Source: Baaleninema simplex PCC 7105
Lineage (GTDB): Bacteria > Cyanobacteriota > Cyanobacteriia > Cyanobacteriales > Geitlerinemataceae
Reading direction: 5' to 3'
NCBI RefSeq assembly: GCF_000332355.1
Contig: NZ_KB235962.1
Location: 557,217-600,056 of the forward strand
Length of the DNA stretch: 42,840 nucleotides
Shown one piece after another: positions 7,313-15,408 of the stretch (within the stretch, counting starts at the first letter, position 1; every line of letters begins with the position of its first letter). The notes under the pieces were generated by a model. It did not search any database, had not been told where the DNA came from, and saw only the letters and a list, made by a program, of their open reading frames with translations. Both the position numbers and the translations under genes were made by a program.

Positions 7313-7936
7313 ATGTCTGAGGTAATTTCTCTAGAGAATATTGAAGAAATCGCCCGTCAGTATGGATATTGGGCGGTTTTTTTAGGGATTTCGTTAGAAA
7401 ACGCAGGAGTTCCCCTTCCTGGCGAAACGATTACCCTCGTCGGCGGTTTTCTCGCCGGAGAGGGTGAGTTAGATTATTGGTTCGTCCTCTTGTGTGCTAT
7501 TGGAGGTGCGATCCTGGGCGATAATTTCGGCTATTGGATTGGAAAATGGGGTGGATGGCCGCTGCTGTTGCGAGTCGGACGGTTGTTCCGCATCTCTGAG
7601 GCGCGATTGAAGAGTGTTCGAGAAGAATTCAGTCAAAACGCTGCTAAAGCCGTCTTTCTCGGGCGGTTTATCGCGCTGCTGCGTATTTTCGCCGGTCCGC
7701 TGGCGGGAATTGCTGAAATGCCCTATGGTAAGTTTTTTCTCTGCAATGCGGCCGGGGCGACGGTTTGGGCGTCAGCGATGGTGAGTTTATCTTACTTTAT
7801 CGGGCGAATCGTTCCGCTCGAAACGCTGGTGTCGAGTGTGGCGCAGTTCGGCGTGGCGGCGTTACTGTTAACGATGGTGGCGATCGTCGTTCCTCGGGTG
7901 TTGGAATCGGCGAATCCGTTGAAGGCGGAAGATTGA
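7313..7936 (+). CDS. DedA family membrane protein (VTT domain)
   Basis: The 207-residue protein has several hydrophobic segments and the DedA signatures. PLPGETITLVGGFLAG lies in the first re-entrant region, GAILGDNFGYWIGK follows, and FLGRFIALLRIFAGPLAG carries the conserved arginines of the family. DedA/VTT proteins sit in the inner membrane; some act as lipid flippases, for example of undecaprenyl phosphate, and others affect proton-motive force. No specific substrate can be assigned here. A GC-rich hairpin followed by six Ts lies about 90 bases past the stop (8028-8060) and probably ends transcription. The gene stands alone between a repeat spacer and the convergent ExbD gene. Confidence 0.9.
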   Translation: MSEVISLENIEEIARQYGYWAVFLGISLENAGVPLPGETITLVGGFLAGEGELDYWFVLLCAIGGAILGDNFGYWIGKWGGWPLLLRVGRLFRISEARLKSVREEFSQNAAKAVFLGRFIALLRIFAGPLAGIAEMPYGKFFLCNAAGATVWASAMVSLSYFIGRIVPLETLVSSVAQFGVAALLLTMVAIVVPRVLESANPLKAED

Positions 7937-8027
7937 AGGTTTCGCTCGATCGGTTAGAAAAAGTTTTGTTGGTTCGGTTGACGCTAGGTTCCCCAACACT
8001 CCAAACAGGCTATTGAACTCGAGCGAG

Positions 8028-8060
8028 AACCCCGGTATCTTCAAGATGCTGGGGTTTTTT
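8028..8060 (+). terminator. Rho-independent terminator after the DedA gene
   Basis: AACCCC at 8028-8033 pairs with GGGGTT at 8051-8056, and the inner TATCTT/AAGAT segments extend the stem across a short loop. A run of six Ts follows. The stem sequence belongs to a hairpin family also seen at 9212, 24042 and 25393. Confidence 0.75.
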
Positions 8061-8065
8061 GAAGG

Positions 8066-8479
8066 TTACGGGCGATCGCGATCGTCGGTTAGAACGGCGA
8101 GTTGAATTCCCTGGATTTGGCGCAGTTCGTCGAGGACTTCGATAAAACGTCCGTGGGAAACGGCTGTATCTGCATTCACAGCTACGATGGAAATATTCTC
8201 GTTTTCCATGCGCTGGCGAACTCGAGTCTGTAATTGCGATAGGGCGATCGCCTCTTCTCCGAGAAAAACCGTGCTGTCCTCGGTAATCGTGACGACCAAA
8301 CGAGTTTTTTGCTGCGATTCTGCCGTTTCAGCGGACGGTAAATTGACTGAAAGCCCTTCGGTTTGCGTGAGGTACAAACTCGAAATGACGAAAAACGTCA
8401 AAATCGCTAAAATTACATCGATCGCAGAAACGATATTAATTTGAGGTGGAATCTCGGGATCGTCATCGGGAAAATTCAT
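8066..8479 (-). CDS. exbD: ExbD/TolR-type biopolymer transport protein
   Basis: The 137-residue protein has one N-terminal membrane helix (IDVILAILTFFVISSLYL, about residues 20-37) with the key aspartate at its start (SAIDVIL). A small periplasmic domain follows, ending in ALSQLQTRVRQ and VSHGRFIEVLDELRQ. ExbD partners ExbB to couple proton flow to work at the outer membrane, such as TonB-driven uptake or a Tol-like function. The gene follows exbB after 29 bases, so the pair is an operon. No TonB or receptor gene is near, so the served system is unknown. It converges with the DedA gene. Confidence 0.9.
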   Translation of the reverse strand: MNFPDDDPEIPPQINIVSAIDVILAILTFFVISSLYLTQTEGLSVNLPSAETAESQQKTRLVVTITEDSTVFLGEEAIALSQLQTRVRQRMENENISIVAVNADTAVSHGRFIEVLDELRQIQGIQLAVLTDDRDRP

Positions 8480-8508
8480 AGAGATTCGTCCAAAAAATCA
8501 GTAGAAAA

Positions 8509-9135
8509 CTATTGGTGATACAGTCGATGTTTGCGGCGATAAATTAACTCGAGGCGTCCGCCGTACTCGCGAATCAAGGCAGTTTGACGGCGGTAGAACC
8601 CGCGAAAGGTATTGGAAAACAGCAACGTCACGATCGCCACGACCAAGCCCAACACCGTCGAAGATAGCGCCTCGCTAATTCCCCCCGTGACGCCGATCGC
8701 ATCGCTTTGTCCGATATCGCCGAGCGTCAGGGAAGAAAACGACGCCATCAATCCCAAAACAGTTCCCAACAATCCTAACAACGGCGACACGGCCACGATC
8801 GAATCTAACGCAGTCGAAAAGCGGCGTAAGGTCGGAAGTTCGGATTGAGCCGCACTTTCTAAAGCCAGACGAAACTCTTCCGGGGTCGGTTCTTGGAGTT
8901 CCAAGGCTTCGAGAAAAATACGGGGAACGGGTAAATCAGTCTGTTTCTGTAACAGTTTTATCGCCGCATCTTCGTTAGTTTGCAACAACCGCAGTGCTTT
9001 TTGAATGACGGCATCTTGTCGTCGCCACACCCGAAACCAAAAATAACTGCGTTCGCCGATCAGCGTCAGCGACAACACTGAAAATAACAAGAGGGGAATC
9101 GCTACAATTCCCGCCGAAGCAATTAAATTTCCCAT
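8509..9135 (-). CDS. exbB: ExbB/TolQ-type proton channel protein
   Basis: The 208-residue protein has an N-terminal membrane helix (residues 4-25), a cytoplasmic section, and two C-terminal helices. These carry the family motif SPLLGLLGTVLGLMASF and the following GGISEALSSTVLGLVVAI. This is the MotA/TolQ/ExbB fold that forms the pentameric proton channel around ExbD. Its length is on the short side for ExbB, which is usual in cyanobacteria. The ATG at 9135 starts directly before the first helix. Together with the downstream exbD it makes a minimal two-gene energy-coupling module with no linked TonB. Confidence 0.91.
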   Translation of the reverse strand: MGNLIASAGIVAIPLLLFSVLSLTLIGERSYFWFRVWRRQDAVIQKALRLLQTNEDAAIKLLQKQTDLPVPRIFLEALELQEPTPEEFRLALESAAQSELPTLRRFSTALDSIVAVSPLLGLLGTVLGLMASFSSLTLGDIGQSDAIGVTGGISEALSSTVLGLVVAIVTLLFSNTFRGFYRRQTALIREYGGRLELIYRRKHRLYHQ

Positions 9136-9149
9136 ACTGGTAGATTTCC

Positions 9150-9274
9150 CATCTTCAAAAATTTCGTTCTTTTTTCCCTCCTCTCTCCCTTTCTCCTCTT
9201 CTCCCCCTCCAGATCCCCGGCATCTTACAGATTCTGGGGATCTTACACACTCTTCACTCTTCCCTCTCCCCTCT
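9150..9274. repeat. Pyrimidine-rich spacer with a GC hairpin
   Basis: The gap between the exbB start and the tenA stop is CT-rich. It contains the stem GATCCCCGGCATCTT/AGATTCTGGGGATC at 9212-9242, a member of the recurring hairpin family. It probably terminates tenA transcription, which runs leftward, although no strong T-tract follows. Confidence 0.5.
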
Positions 9275-9898
9275 TCACTGAGATCGCCACGCCGACTCGA
9301 AAAATTCTAACTCGCACTGCATGGCGTAGCGATAGGTTTGGTGCAGGGCTGGGGTATCGGTGGCGTAGCGCTCGACTAAGGCTTCTAACTGCTTCGCCAA
9401 CGGCTCGAACTCGTCGCTGCTGTAGGTGCGAATCCATTCAGAATATCGATGGTCGGGTATGCCGTCTCGTGCCAGTTCCCGCCCCAAAAAGAAGTACAGT
9501 CGCATACAGGGAGACATGGCTGCGGCGGTAGTGCCGACGTCAGCACTCCAAGCCGTCGCGCTGAGGAAATCGATATAACGGCGCGTCGCGAGACTCGGTT
9601 CGATCGCCTCTAAATCGACGCCCCACTCTTTCGCGTACTCTCGATGCAACGCCATCTCGTCTAACACGCCCTCCACGAGATGGTGAAACGTTTGAAACCC
9701 TTCCCAATCGGGAGATCTCGCAGCGGCGACGCTGTAGGCGCGGGCGAAGGCTTTGAGGAAAAAGGCATCTTGTCCGGTGTAGGTGGCGAACTTGTCTGGG
9801 GGGAGCGTTCCGGTGGCTAAACCGCGAACGAAAGGAGAATCGAGACAGGCTCGGGCGAGGTCGAGATTGGCATTCCAAAGCAGATCGGATAAGGTCAT
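9275..9898 (-). CDS. tenA: TenA/THI-4 family protein (thiaminase II-like, aminopyrimidine salvage)
   Basis: The 207-residue all-helical protein matches the TenA family. Visible family positions are an aspartate in TGQDAFF (residue 44), the tyrosine-rich segment near 108-112, the catalytic-type cysteine in MSPCMRLYFF (residue 131) and a glutamate in CELEFFES near the C-terminus. TenA_C proteins hydrolyse aminopyrimidines from degraded thiamine, feeding salvage. The conserved Cys argues for this class over the TenA_E class. No thiamine genes are adjacent, and I looked for a THI-box riboswitch upstream without finding one. The ATG at 9898 has an open leader with no strong ribosome site. Confidence 0.85.
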   Translation of the reverse strand: MTLSDLLWNANLDLARACLDSPFVRGLATGTLPPDKFATYTGQDAFFLKAFARAYSVAAARSPDWEGFQTFHHLVEGVLDEMALHREYAKEWGVDLEAIEPSLATRRYIDFLSATAWSADVGTTAAAMSPCMRLYFFLGRELARDGIPDHRYSEWIRTYSSDEFEPLAKQLEALVERYATDTPALHQTYRYAMQCELEFFESAWRSQ

Positions 9899-10119
9899 GG
9901 TTGAGAGGCGATCGCAGCGTCACAAACGAGGCGAACCCCAATCGGTTCCTGATGGCGTGAGGTTCGGCAGAATACTTAATGTAGCATTCCTTTAAAACCC
10001 TTTCTCAATGGTGTTGTCGGTGGAACTTCGCCAAACCCGTTGACAGGGCTTTCCCAGAAAAACGACAATTCGAGTGCAGGGTAGCGATCGAATCGAGCGA
10101 CGACATTGAGGTCAATAGC

Positions 10120-10650
10120 GTGATTACTTGTAAAGCGATCGACGTTCGGAAATTGGTCGAGGCAGACGAACCCCGTTTCATCGTCACGGTGAACGACATT
10201 CTGATGGCGGTAACCGATCGCCGTAAAATTTCACAAGACTTTCCGTGGGCCGTGCAGATTTGGGGGGAAGAGTTGCCCGAACTCGACTATCGTAGCGATC
10301 GCTGTTTGGTGACGTGCAGCCAAAAAATCCCAGCCCCTCTCGGCTACGCCTACGGAAACGCGGCGATCGATACCTGTAAAGCCTTTCTCGAGGAGTTCGG
10401 CATCGAGAGCATCCCCGAAATCTTTAACTTTATCGCCAGTATCGGCCGCGACAGCAGCTTCTACACGGACGAACTGCGATCGCGTTACCCCGTTCTCTCC
10501 TCTCAACCTCCCCTCGAGTTGCGAAAATATCTGGTTCGAGCTTACGAACAAGGACAAGTCTGGCAAGACAAACCATCTCCCATTTCCCCAGACGAACCCT
10601 GGAAATGTCAGCTTCCAACGGAATTGGAACGGGCGCTATCGACCGTTTGA
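10120..10650 (+). CDS. Conserved-looking hypothetical protein
   Basis: I do not recognise this 176-residue soluble protein. It starts at a GTG (10120) preceded by GAGGT. It has no signal peptide or membrane segment. Notable features are three cysteines in the middle (DRCLVTCSQK and IDTCKAF), an acidic N-terminal half and a helical C-terminus (LELRKYLVRAYEQGQVW). Base composition and codon use look like the neighbours. Its last 15 bases overlap the 3' end of bvdR on the opposite strand, so the two converge. A later in-frame ATG at 10204 would shorten it by 28 residues. Confidence 0.6.
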   Translation: MITCKAIDVRKLVEADEPRFIVTVNDILMAVTDRRKISQDFPWAVQIWGEELPELDYRSDRCLVTCSQKIPAPLGYAYGNAAIDTCKAFLEEFGIESIPEIFNFIASIGRDSSFYTDELRSRYPVLSSQPPLELRKYLVRAYEQGQVWQDKPSPISPDEPWKCQLPTELERALSTV

Positions 10651-11640
10651 GTCGAGGGCGATCGCCCCTCCCGTTTCGGCGGCTCGCCGCACTGCATCGG
10701 CGATTTTTAAGGTATAGACGCTGTCTTCGGGGGCGACGTACAGGGGTTTGTTGTCGATGAGGCGATCGAGTACCATTTGCGTGTCTCGGGCGAAAGCGCC
10801 CCGTTGCGACGCGATTTCGATGGGCGCGATCTCGTCCCCGCACGTCAGTTGACCGCGTCCGTTTTCCAACACCAGCGTACCGCCCTCGCCGCACGCTTCC
10901 CATACGCGGGTCGTGTGGGAAAAGCGATCGCCTTTGGCGTACAGGACATCGGCGAAGACACCGCTGGTAAATTCGAGTCGAGCGTTGCACAGACAAGCCG
11001 TGTAATAACCTGGTTCGTCGCCATCCCAAAACCGCGCCCGGCCGCTAACAGAGTAGACTCGGCCGAAACAAGAGGTCAAACGGTGCAAGCGAGATAACGC
11101 ACCGACGAGCGGAAATCCAAACAGCTCGTGATGGTACGTCCAGTGTGGCGAAGCCGGGCGTTTGGCCTTGATGGTGGCATAACGGACGTAGGAGACGGGT
11201 TCGACTCGGGGAAGGTGTTCGACAAACGCTTGGTGAAGCCCTCCCAAGAGTTCGATATGTTCGACGTGGAGGAGTTTTCCGGTTTGACGGGAGCGTTCGA
11301 GTAGGGTTTCGGCTTCGGTGGGATCGAGAGAGAGGGGATATTCGGCGACGACGTGCTTTCCGCGATCGAGGGCCGCCCGAGCGAGGGTTCCGCGATCGCG
11401 GTTGATGCTGCTGAGAAATACGACGTCGATATCGTCGCGATCGATTAACGCGTGCCAGGTGTCGAGACAGTCGGCATCGTAGCGACGGGCGAACTCGCGG
11501 CTTTGTTGGGGATCGTACCCGACGACAGCTTTCAGTTGCGCTCGGCGATCGCGTTGCAGGGCTTCAGCCCGTAAGGTGGCGACGAAACCCGTTCCGATGA
11601 GTCCGATGGCGAGAGGGGAAGTCGGGTCGTGAGTTGACAT
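10636..11640 (-). CDS. bvdR: Biliverdin reductase (Gfo/Idh/MocA fold)
   Basis: The 334-residue protein has an N-terminal Rossmann motif (IGLIGTGFVA, residues 12-21). It also has the EYPLS segment that replaces the usual EKP of Gfo/Idh/MocA dehydrogenases and is typical of biliverdin reductases. Further segments, GKLLHVEHIELLGGLHQA and WTYHHELFGFPLVGALSR, strongly recall Synechocystis BvdR. The enzyme reduces biliverdin to bilirubin with NADPH and in cyanobacteria supports normal phycobiliprotein formation. I chose the ATG at 11640; the frame extends 50 codons further upstream but without homology. It converges with the unknown gene at 10120. Confidence 0.86.
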   Translation of the reverse strand: MSTHDPTSPLAIGLIGTGFVATLRAEALQRDRRAQLKAVVGYDPQQSREFARRYDADCLDTWHALIDRDDIDVVFLSSINRDRGTLARAALDRGKHVVAEYPLSLDPTEAETLLERSRQTGKLLHVEHIELLGGLHQAFVEHLPRVEPVSYVRYATIKAKRPASPHWTYHHELFGFPLVGALSRLHRLTSCFGRVYSVSGRARFWDGDEPGYYTACLCNARLEFTSGVFADVLYAKGDRFSHTTRVWEACGEGGTLVLENGRGQLTCGDEIAPIEIASQRGAFARDTQMVLDRLIDNKPLYVAPEDSVYTLKIADAVRRAAETGGAIALDSNGR

Positions 11641-11741
11641 GGAATTGAAACGTGAAAGCCAAAGAAATTGCGTATACTGGATGTCGTCTCGTCGAGCGTC
11701 CTCGGCGATCGCGATTTCAACATCATTCAAACAACAGCACC

Positions 11742-12407
11742 ATGTCTCCAAACTTGGCGAAACCGAAATTTTGGCTGGCTTCGACGGCAACTCTCCTCTT
11801 CGCTGCGGGATGCTCGGGAACGCAAGGAGGCTCGGACTGGGCGGGAACTTGGGAAATTCAAGATCCCCAAACTCAGGATAGCGTGACCATCGTTTTGACG
11901 GAAGACGGCAAAGCTTACGTCAACTCTCCGTTAGCTTCTACAGATACGCCGGAATATCTCGAACTGCCGATCGCTCGCGTGTCGGACGAGTCGGCACTTC
12001 CCGAAAACGCCCGCGTGGTGACGCTCGAGGAAGCGATGGCTCAGTCGATGGAAGCTGCCCGCGAAAGTGAAGGTCAAACTTATGTCGGGGCGTTGGCGAG
12101 GGCGCAACAGGCGTATTATTTAGAAAACGAACGCTTTGCCGAGTCGCTCGAAGAGTTGCAACTCGGATTGCAGTCGGAAACGGAAAATTATCAGTACGCG
12201 ATCGCTTCGGTAGAAAACGACGCGGCGTACATGACGGCGACGGCGAAACAGGACGATTTGAAGAGTTTTTCGTCGTTGGTGTACGTCGAGGACGGTGGCA
12301 CGCAAATGTTGCTGTGCGGTACGGACGACGCGTCGAAAACGGCTCCAGAACGACCGGAAATGAGCGATTCGGGAGCGACTTGTGCTTCGGGTTCGTCACC
12401 CCAGTAA
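11742..12407 (+). CDS. Lipoprotein with type IV pilin-like G/H C-terminal domain
   Basis: The 221-residue protein begins with a lipoprotein signal (FWLASTATLLFAAGC, with Cys the expected lipidation site). A short region on the outer side (GTWEIQDPQT and following) leads to a domain reading ESEGQTYVGALARAQQAYYL, then ENERFAESLEELQLG. That block is the wording that follows the transmembrane helix in cyanobacterial type IV pilin-like G/H proteins. No prepilin leader or N-methylated helix is present, so this looks like a pilin globular domain tethered by lipid instead. The ATG at 11742 is preferred over an upstream in-frame start because the signal follows it directly. The last 12 bases overlap the histidine kinase gene on the other strand. 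Confidence 0.75.
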   Translation: MSPNLAKPKFWLASTATLLFAAGCSGTQGGSDWAGTWEIQDPQTQDSVTIVLTEDGKAYVNSPLASTDTPEYLELPIARVSDESALPENARVVTLEEAMAQSMEAARESEGQTYVGALARAQQAYYLENERFAESLEELQLGLQSETENYQYAIASVENDAAYMTATAKQDDLKSFSSLVYVEDGGTQMLLCGTDDASKTAPERPEMSDSGATCASGSSPQ

Positions 12408-13787
12408 GGATGTTCGGCGATCGCGATGTTTGGGTAGGCGAACGGCAAACGTACTACCGCGATCGCGTTGGCTGTGTAGGTCGATTTTACCACCGTGGGT
12501 TTCGACGATGGCTCGGGCGATGGACAATCCCAACCCCGAGCCGCTTGTTTTTCGAGATTGATGGCGATCGACGCGGTAGAAGCGATCGAAAATATGCTGT
12601 TGGTCTTCGGCAGAAATGCCAATTCCCGTGTCTCGAATCTGCACGATCGCCTCGCTCGAAGTCGAGTCGAGGTCGACGGTGACGCAGCCGCCCGACGGGG
12701 TATAGCGCACGGCGTTACTGGCAATATTATAAATCGCTCGATAAAGTTGTGCTTCGCGACCGGCCACCTCGAGTTTGGGTACGGCGGTCGATTTTATCTC
12801 TAAATTGACGTTTGCTTTTGAGGCTAAGGGAACTAATTCTTGTGCGAGGTCTTCTAATATATCGTTTAAGTAAAAACGCTGAAGTTTGGTCGTATCCTGT
12901 TTGCGATCGAGACGTGCCAGGTAGAGTAAATCGGTGACCAGTTTAGCTAAGCGATCGTTCTGTCTTAAAATTGTGCGGAGCGAGGTTTTAAACTCCGATT
13001 TTTCAGTGTTTTGTTGTCGCAACAACGTTTCGACTTGCGTGTGAACCACGGCCAGCGGCGTTCTCAATTCGTGGGCGGCATCTTCGGTAAACTGCTGCAT
13101 TTTTTGATAGGAGCGATAGACAGGCTGTAACGCGAAAGACGCTAACCACCAACTCGCCGCACCTAATGCAACAGAGGCGGTGACGAAAAAAACGATTAAA
13201 CTCCATCGAATCGTTCGTAATTCGAGATCGGTCTCTCGCCAACTTTTTCCAACGATTAAATATCCCCAATCTTCGGAAGTTTGAGTGTGGAGTAAAACCG
13301 AGCGGTACTCGTAACGAATTCCGCTTTCGTTGTATAAGGTTTTACGAGAGTCAATAAAGTTTTTGAGATCGAGCGATCGCGCTTTGAGATCGGACGAAGT
13401 CAGAAAACCGGCGGTAGCAATGGGGTTTCCCGATAAGTCGAGCAAGAAAATTGAATAATTATCTTGCCAAACAGGCCCGAGTGCATGAAACTGAGCGCGA
13501 TCGATTTGAAAGTAACAAGACTGTCCGATCGAGCAAAGATTGGGAACCAGTTCGGCCAGTTCTGGCTCTAAGGTACTGGGTTGTTTGAGAATGACTTCAA
13601 AGCTATCGTGTAAACTGGTTAAAACTGAATTAATTTCGCGATCGAACCCGCGATTTCGAGAATAAACAATATACTCGTAAACGGCAATTCCACAAGCGAG
13701 AAGAATCGTTTCGACAATGAGAATTGACAGCAGCGTCAAGCGAAACCTCGTCTTGTCGAAAACTCGATTCGATCGCCGTTTAAACAT
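12396..13787 (-). CDS. Sensor histidine kinase of the metal-efflux locus (NrsS/CopS-like)
   Basis: The 463-residue kinase has two membrane helices (about residues 15-40 and 194-218). They flank a periplasmic domain of roughly 150 residues containing Cys85 and Cys91. The phosphoacceptor His239 lies in FTEDAAHELRTPLAVVHTQ. The ATPase domain carries NAVRYTPSGG, DTGIGIS and GSGLGLSIAR. No HAMP domain is evident; the second helix leads almost directly into the dimerisation helix. Its start overlaps the response regulator stop by eight bases, so the two are translationally coupled. Position beside an RND metal pump suggests metal sensing, as in Synechocystis NrsS or CopS, but the ligand is inferred only from context. 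Confidence 0.88.
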   Translation of the reverse strand: MFKRRSNRVFDKTRFRLTLLSILIVETILLACGIAVYEYIVYSRNRGFDREINSVLTSLHDSFEVILKQPSTLEPELAELVPNLCSIGQSCYFQIDRAQFHALGPVWQDNYSIFLLDLSGNPIATAGFLTSSDLKARSLDLKNFIDSRKTLYNESGIRYEYRSVLLHTQTSEDWGYLIVGKSWRETDLELRTIRWSLIVFFVTASVALGAASWWLASFALQPVYRSYQKMQQFTEDAAHELRTPLAVVHTQVETLLRQQNTEKSEFKTSLRTILRQNDRLAKLVTDLLYLARLDRKQDTTKLQRFYLNDILEDLAQELVPLASKANVNLEIKSTAVPKLEVAGREAQLYRAIYNIASNAVRYTPSGGCVTVDLDSTSSEAIVQIRDTGIGISAEDQQHIFDRFYRVDRHQSRKTSGSGLGLSIARAIVETHGGKIDLHSQRDRGSTFAVRLPKHRDRRTSLLG

Positions 13788-14466
13788 TAAAGCGATACCC
13801 CAACCCGTAAATCGTCTCGATAGGAAGTTCGAGTCGATGTCCTTCGAGTTTGCGTCTTAACAACCGCATTTGTGCGGCGACGACGTTACTTCCCGGCTCG
13901 GCTTCTCGCTCCCAAACCTGTTCCATCAACTGTTCTCGAGATATCAAAAGATTGGGGTGGCGCATAAAATATTCGAGAAGCTGAAATTCTTTTCTCGTTA
14001 GCGCAACACTGAAAATTTCGGGCTGTTTTGTATTGGCGATCGTGTAATTTCGGTAATCCAAAACCCAACTGTCTACTTGCAGAGGTCGAGGGGAAAACTG
14101 AGGCGATCGCCGTTGCAACGCACGCAATCGTGCCAACAGTTCCGACAAACTAAATGGCTTCACTAAATAATCGTCTGCTCCCGCATCTAATCCCGCGACT
14201 TTATCAGCATCCGTGTCTTTAACCGTCAACATGATTACGGGTAGAGAACGACCAGACTGGCGGAGTTTTCGACAGAGTTCGAGTCCCGAGAGTCCCGGCA
14301 AATTCCAATCTAAAATTGCCAAGATGTACTGCGTGATGCGATCGTCTAAATAGTCCCACGCCGTCGTTCCGTCTTCGACCCAATCGACGATATACGCTTC
14401 TTGTGAGAGCGCTTGTTTTATCGATAATCCAAGGTCTGGCTCGTCCTCAACCAGTAAAATTCGCAT
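13780..14466 (-). CDS. OmpR/PhoB-type response regulator (NrsR/CopR/RppA-like)
   Basis: The 228-residue regulator has a receiver domain with the acidic pair in VEDEPD, the phosphorylation site Asp53 (LDWNLPG), the signalling Thr in MLTV and Lys103 (VKPF). A winged-helix effector follows with the typical LTRKEFQLLEYF and ETIYGLGYRF motifs. I chose the ATG at 14466, where the receiver begins directly; the longer frame overlaps the upstream gene. It starts four bases after the DUF2808 gene ends and overlaps the kinase, giving a three-gene operon. It probably controls the divergent efflux operon whose promoter region lies 400 bases away. Confidence 0.92.
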   Translation of the reverse strand: MRILLVEDEPDLGLSIKQALSQEAYIVDWVEDGTTAWDYLDDRITQYILAILDWNLPGLSGLELCRKLRQSGRSLPVIMLTVKDTDADKVAGLDAGADDYLVKPFSLSELLARLRALQRRSPQFSPRPLQVDSWVLDYRNYTIANTKQPEIFSVALTRKEFQLLEYFMRHPNLLISREQLMEQVWEREAEPGSNVVAAQMRLLRRKLEGHRLELPIETIYGLGYRFNV

Positions 14467-14470
14467 GGCT

Positions 14471-14953
14471 TTAGTAGGTATGAATTCGAGCGTTTCCGAT
14501 GGAAATATCCCGATTGGAGTCTGCGGTGCGAACAGACACAGGATAAAGCCAAACCCGTCCTTGTCGCAATCGCGTTTTAACACCGCGAAGATGAATATCG
14601 AGGGCGGCGTTGGGGGTAACGGGTTCGGAAAAGGCGACGGTCACGCGGCGATCGGACATTGTTACGCTGGCGTCAACAGAATTGCCATTTTCATCGACGA
14701 CAGAAACGCCTCGCTCGATCGAAACGCGTCGGGGAAGCTCGATCGCCACTTGCGAAATGCTAGAACCGTGAACGTGAAGGGTCAAAATATTCGTCGTCAA
14801 ACCGGCGTTCATTAACTGACTGGTGTTGCGAAGCGCCGTGGCGTTATATAAATGGGACGTGTATCCGTCAGCTCGAGCGATCGTAGGACTCTGTAAGAAG
14901 AATAGTGTCGCGGCGATCGCGAGGGACTTTACAGGGAATAAAGCGTTTTTCAT
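14471..14953 (-). CDS. Secreted DUF2808 protein
   Basis: The 160-residue protein starts with a cleavable signal peptide (hydrophobic core LAIAATLFFL, likely cut after IARA). It continues as a small beta-rich domain with the DUF2808 look: ISQVAIELPRRVSIERGV, later VAFSEPVTPN and the closing GRVWLYPVSV. DUF2808 proteins are cyanobacterial and exported; their function is not established. It is the first gene of the operon with the response regulator and kinase, ending four bases before the regulator start. Being exported and co-transcribed with a sensor, it may act as a periplasmic metal-related or sensor-accessory protein, which is inference. Confidence 0.8.
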   Translation of the reverse strand: MKNALFPVKSLAIAATLFFLQSPTIARADGYTSHLYNATALRNTSQLMNAGLTTNILTLHVHGSSISQVAIELPRRVSIERGVSVVDENGNSVDASVTMSDRRVTVAFSEPVTPNAALDIHLRGVKTRLRQGRVWLYPVSVRTADSNRDISIGNARIHTY

Positions 14954-15066
14954 ATCGGTTGCTTCCCGCTTGAAATCGTCAATATTTCAAGGATGACAGC
15001 CAAAATTAAAATTTTGATGAAATTTGTAAAACTCGGGGGTTCTCGGCGCAATTTGCCGCAGTAAAA

Positions 15067-15330
15067 GGTGCGTGACAGAGCGATCGGTCTCACGATCGAC
15101 ACCCGATTTTTCAAGTCACGCACCCTACGGGACTCACCCTTGTTTGTGGGCGGTGTACATGGGCGGTGCGTGACAGAGCGATCGGTCTCACGATCGACAC
15201 CCGATTTTTCAAGTCACACACCCTACGGGACTCACCCTTGTTTGTGGGCGGTGTACATGGGCGGTGCGTGACAGAGCGATCGGTCTCACGATCGACACCC
15301 GATTTTTCAAGTCACGCACCCTACGGGACT
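15067..15330. repeat. Three 98 bp tandem repeats with internal inverted repeats
   Basis: Units begin at 15067, 15165 and 15263, exactly 98 bases apart; the third ends after about 68 bases. Within each unit the arms GGTGCGTGAC and GTCACGCACC stand 38 bases apart, for example 15067-15076 with 15115-15124. The middle unit has one arm mismatch (GTCACACACC). A CGATCG pair lies between the arms. The block occupies most of the space between the divergent regulator and efflux operons. The same GGTGCGTGAC arm reappears at 37179-37188 and 37265-37274. Confidence 0.9.
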
Positions 15331-15408
15331 TTGTCTGCGAAAATTTTCACTTTTTTTTGATTTTTGCGTGGGAGCCTGAGATCGGTACTCCACAGGGGCG
15401 ACCTGACC

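Noticed and set aside
9899-10010. Possible THI-box riboswitch upstream of tenA
   Set aside because: I looked for the CTGAGA and ACCTGATCTGGATAAT-type motifs on the minus strand and did not find them.
11641-11790. N-terminal extension of biliverdin reductase
   Set aside because: These 50 codons overlap the lipoprotein gene on the other strand, and the Rossmann motif sits at the normal distance from the ATG at 11640.
15067-15330. The regular 98 bp periodicity could be taken for a CRISPR array
   Set aside because: The whole unit repeats, including what would be spacers. Repeats are far longer than CRISPR repeats and no cas genes are near.
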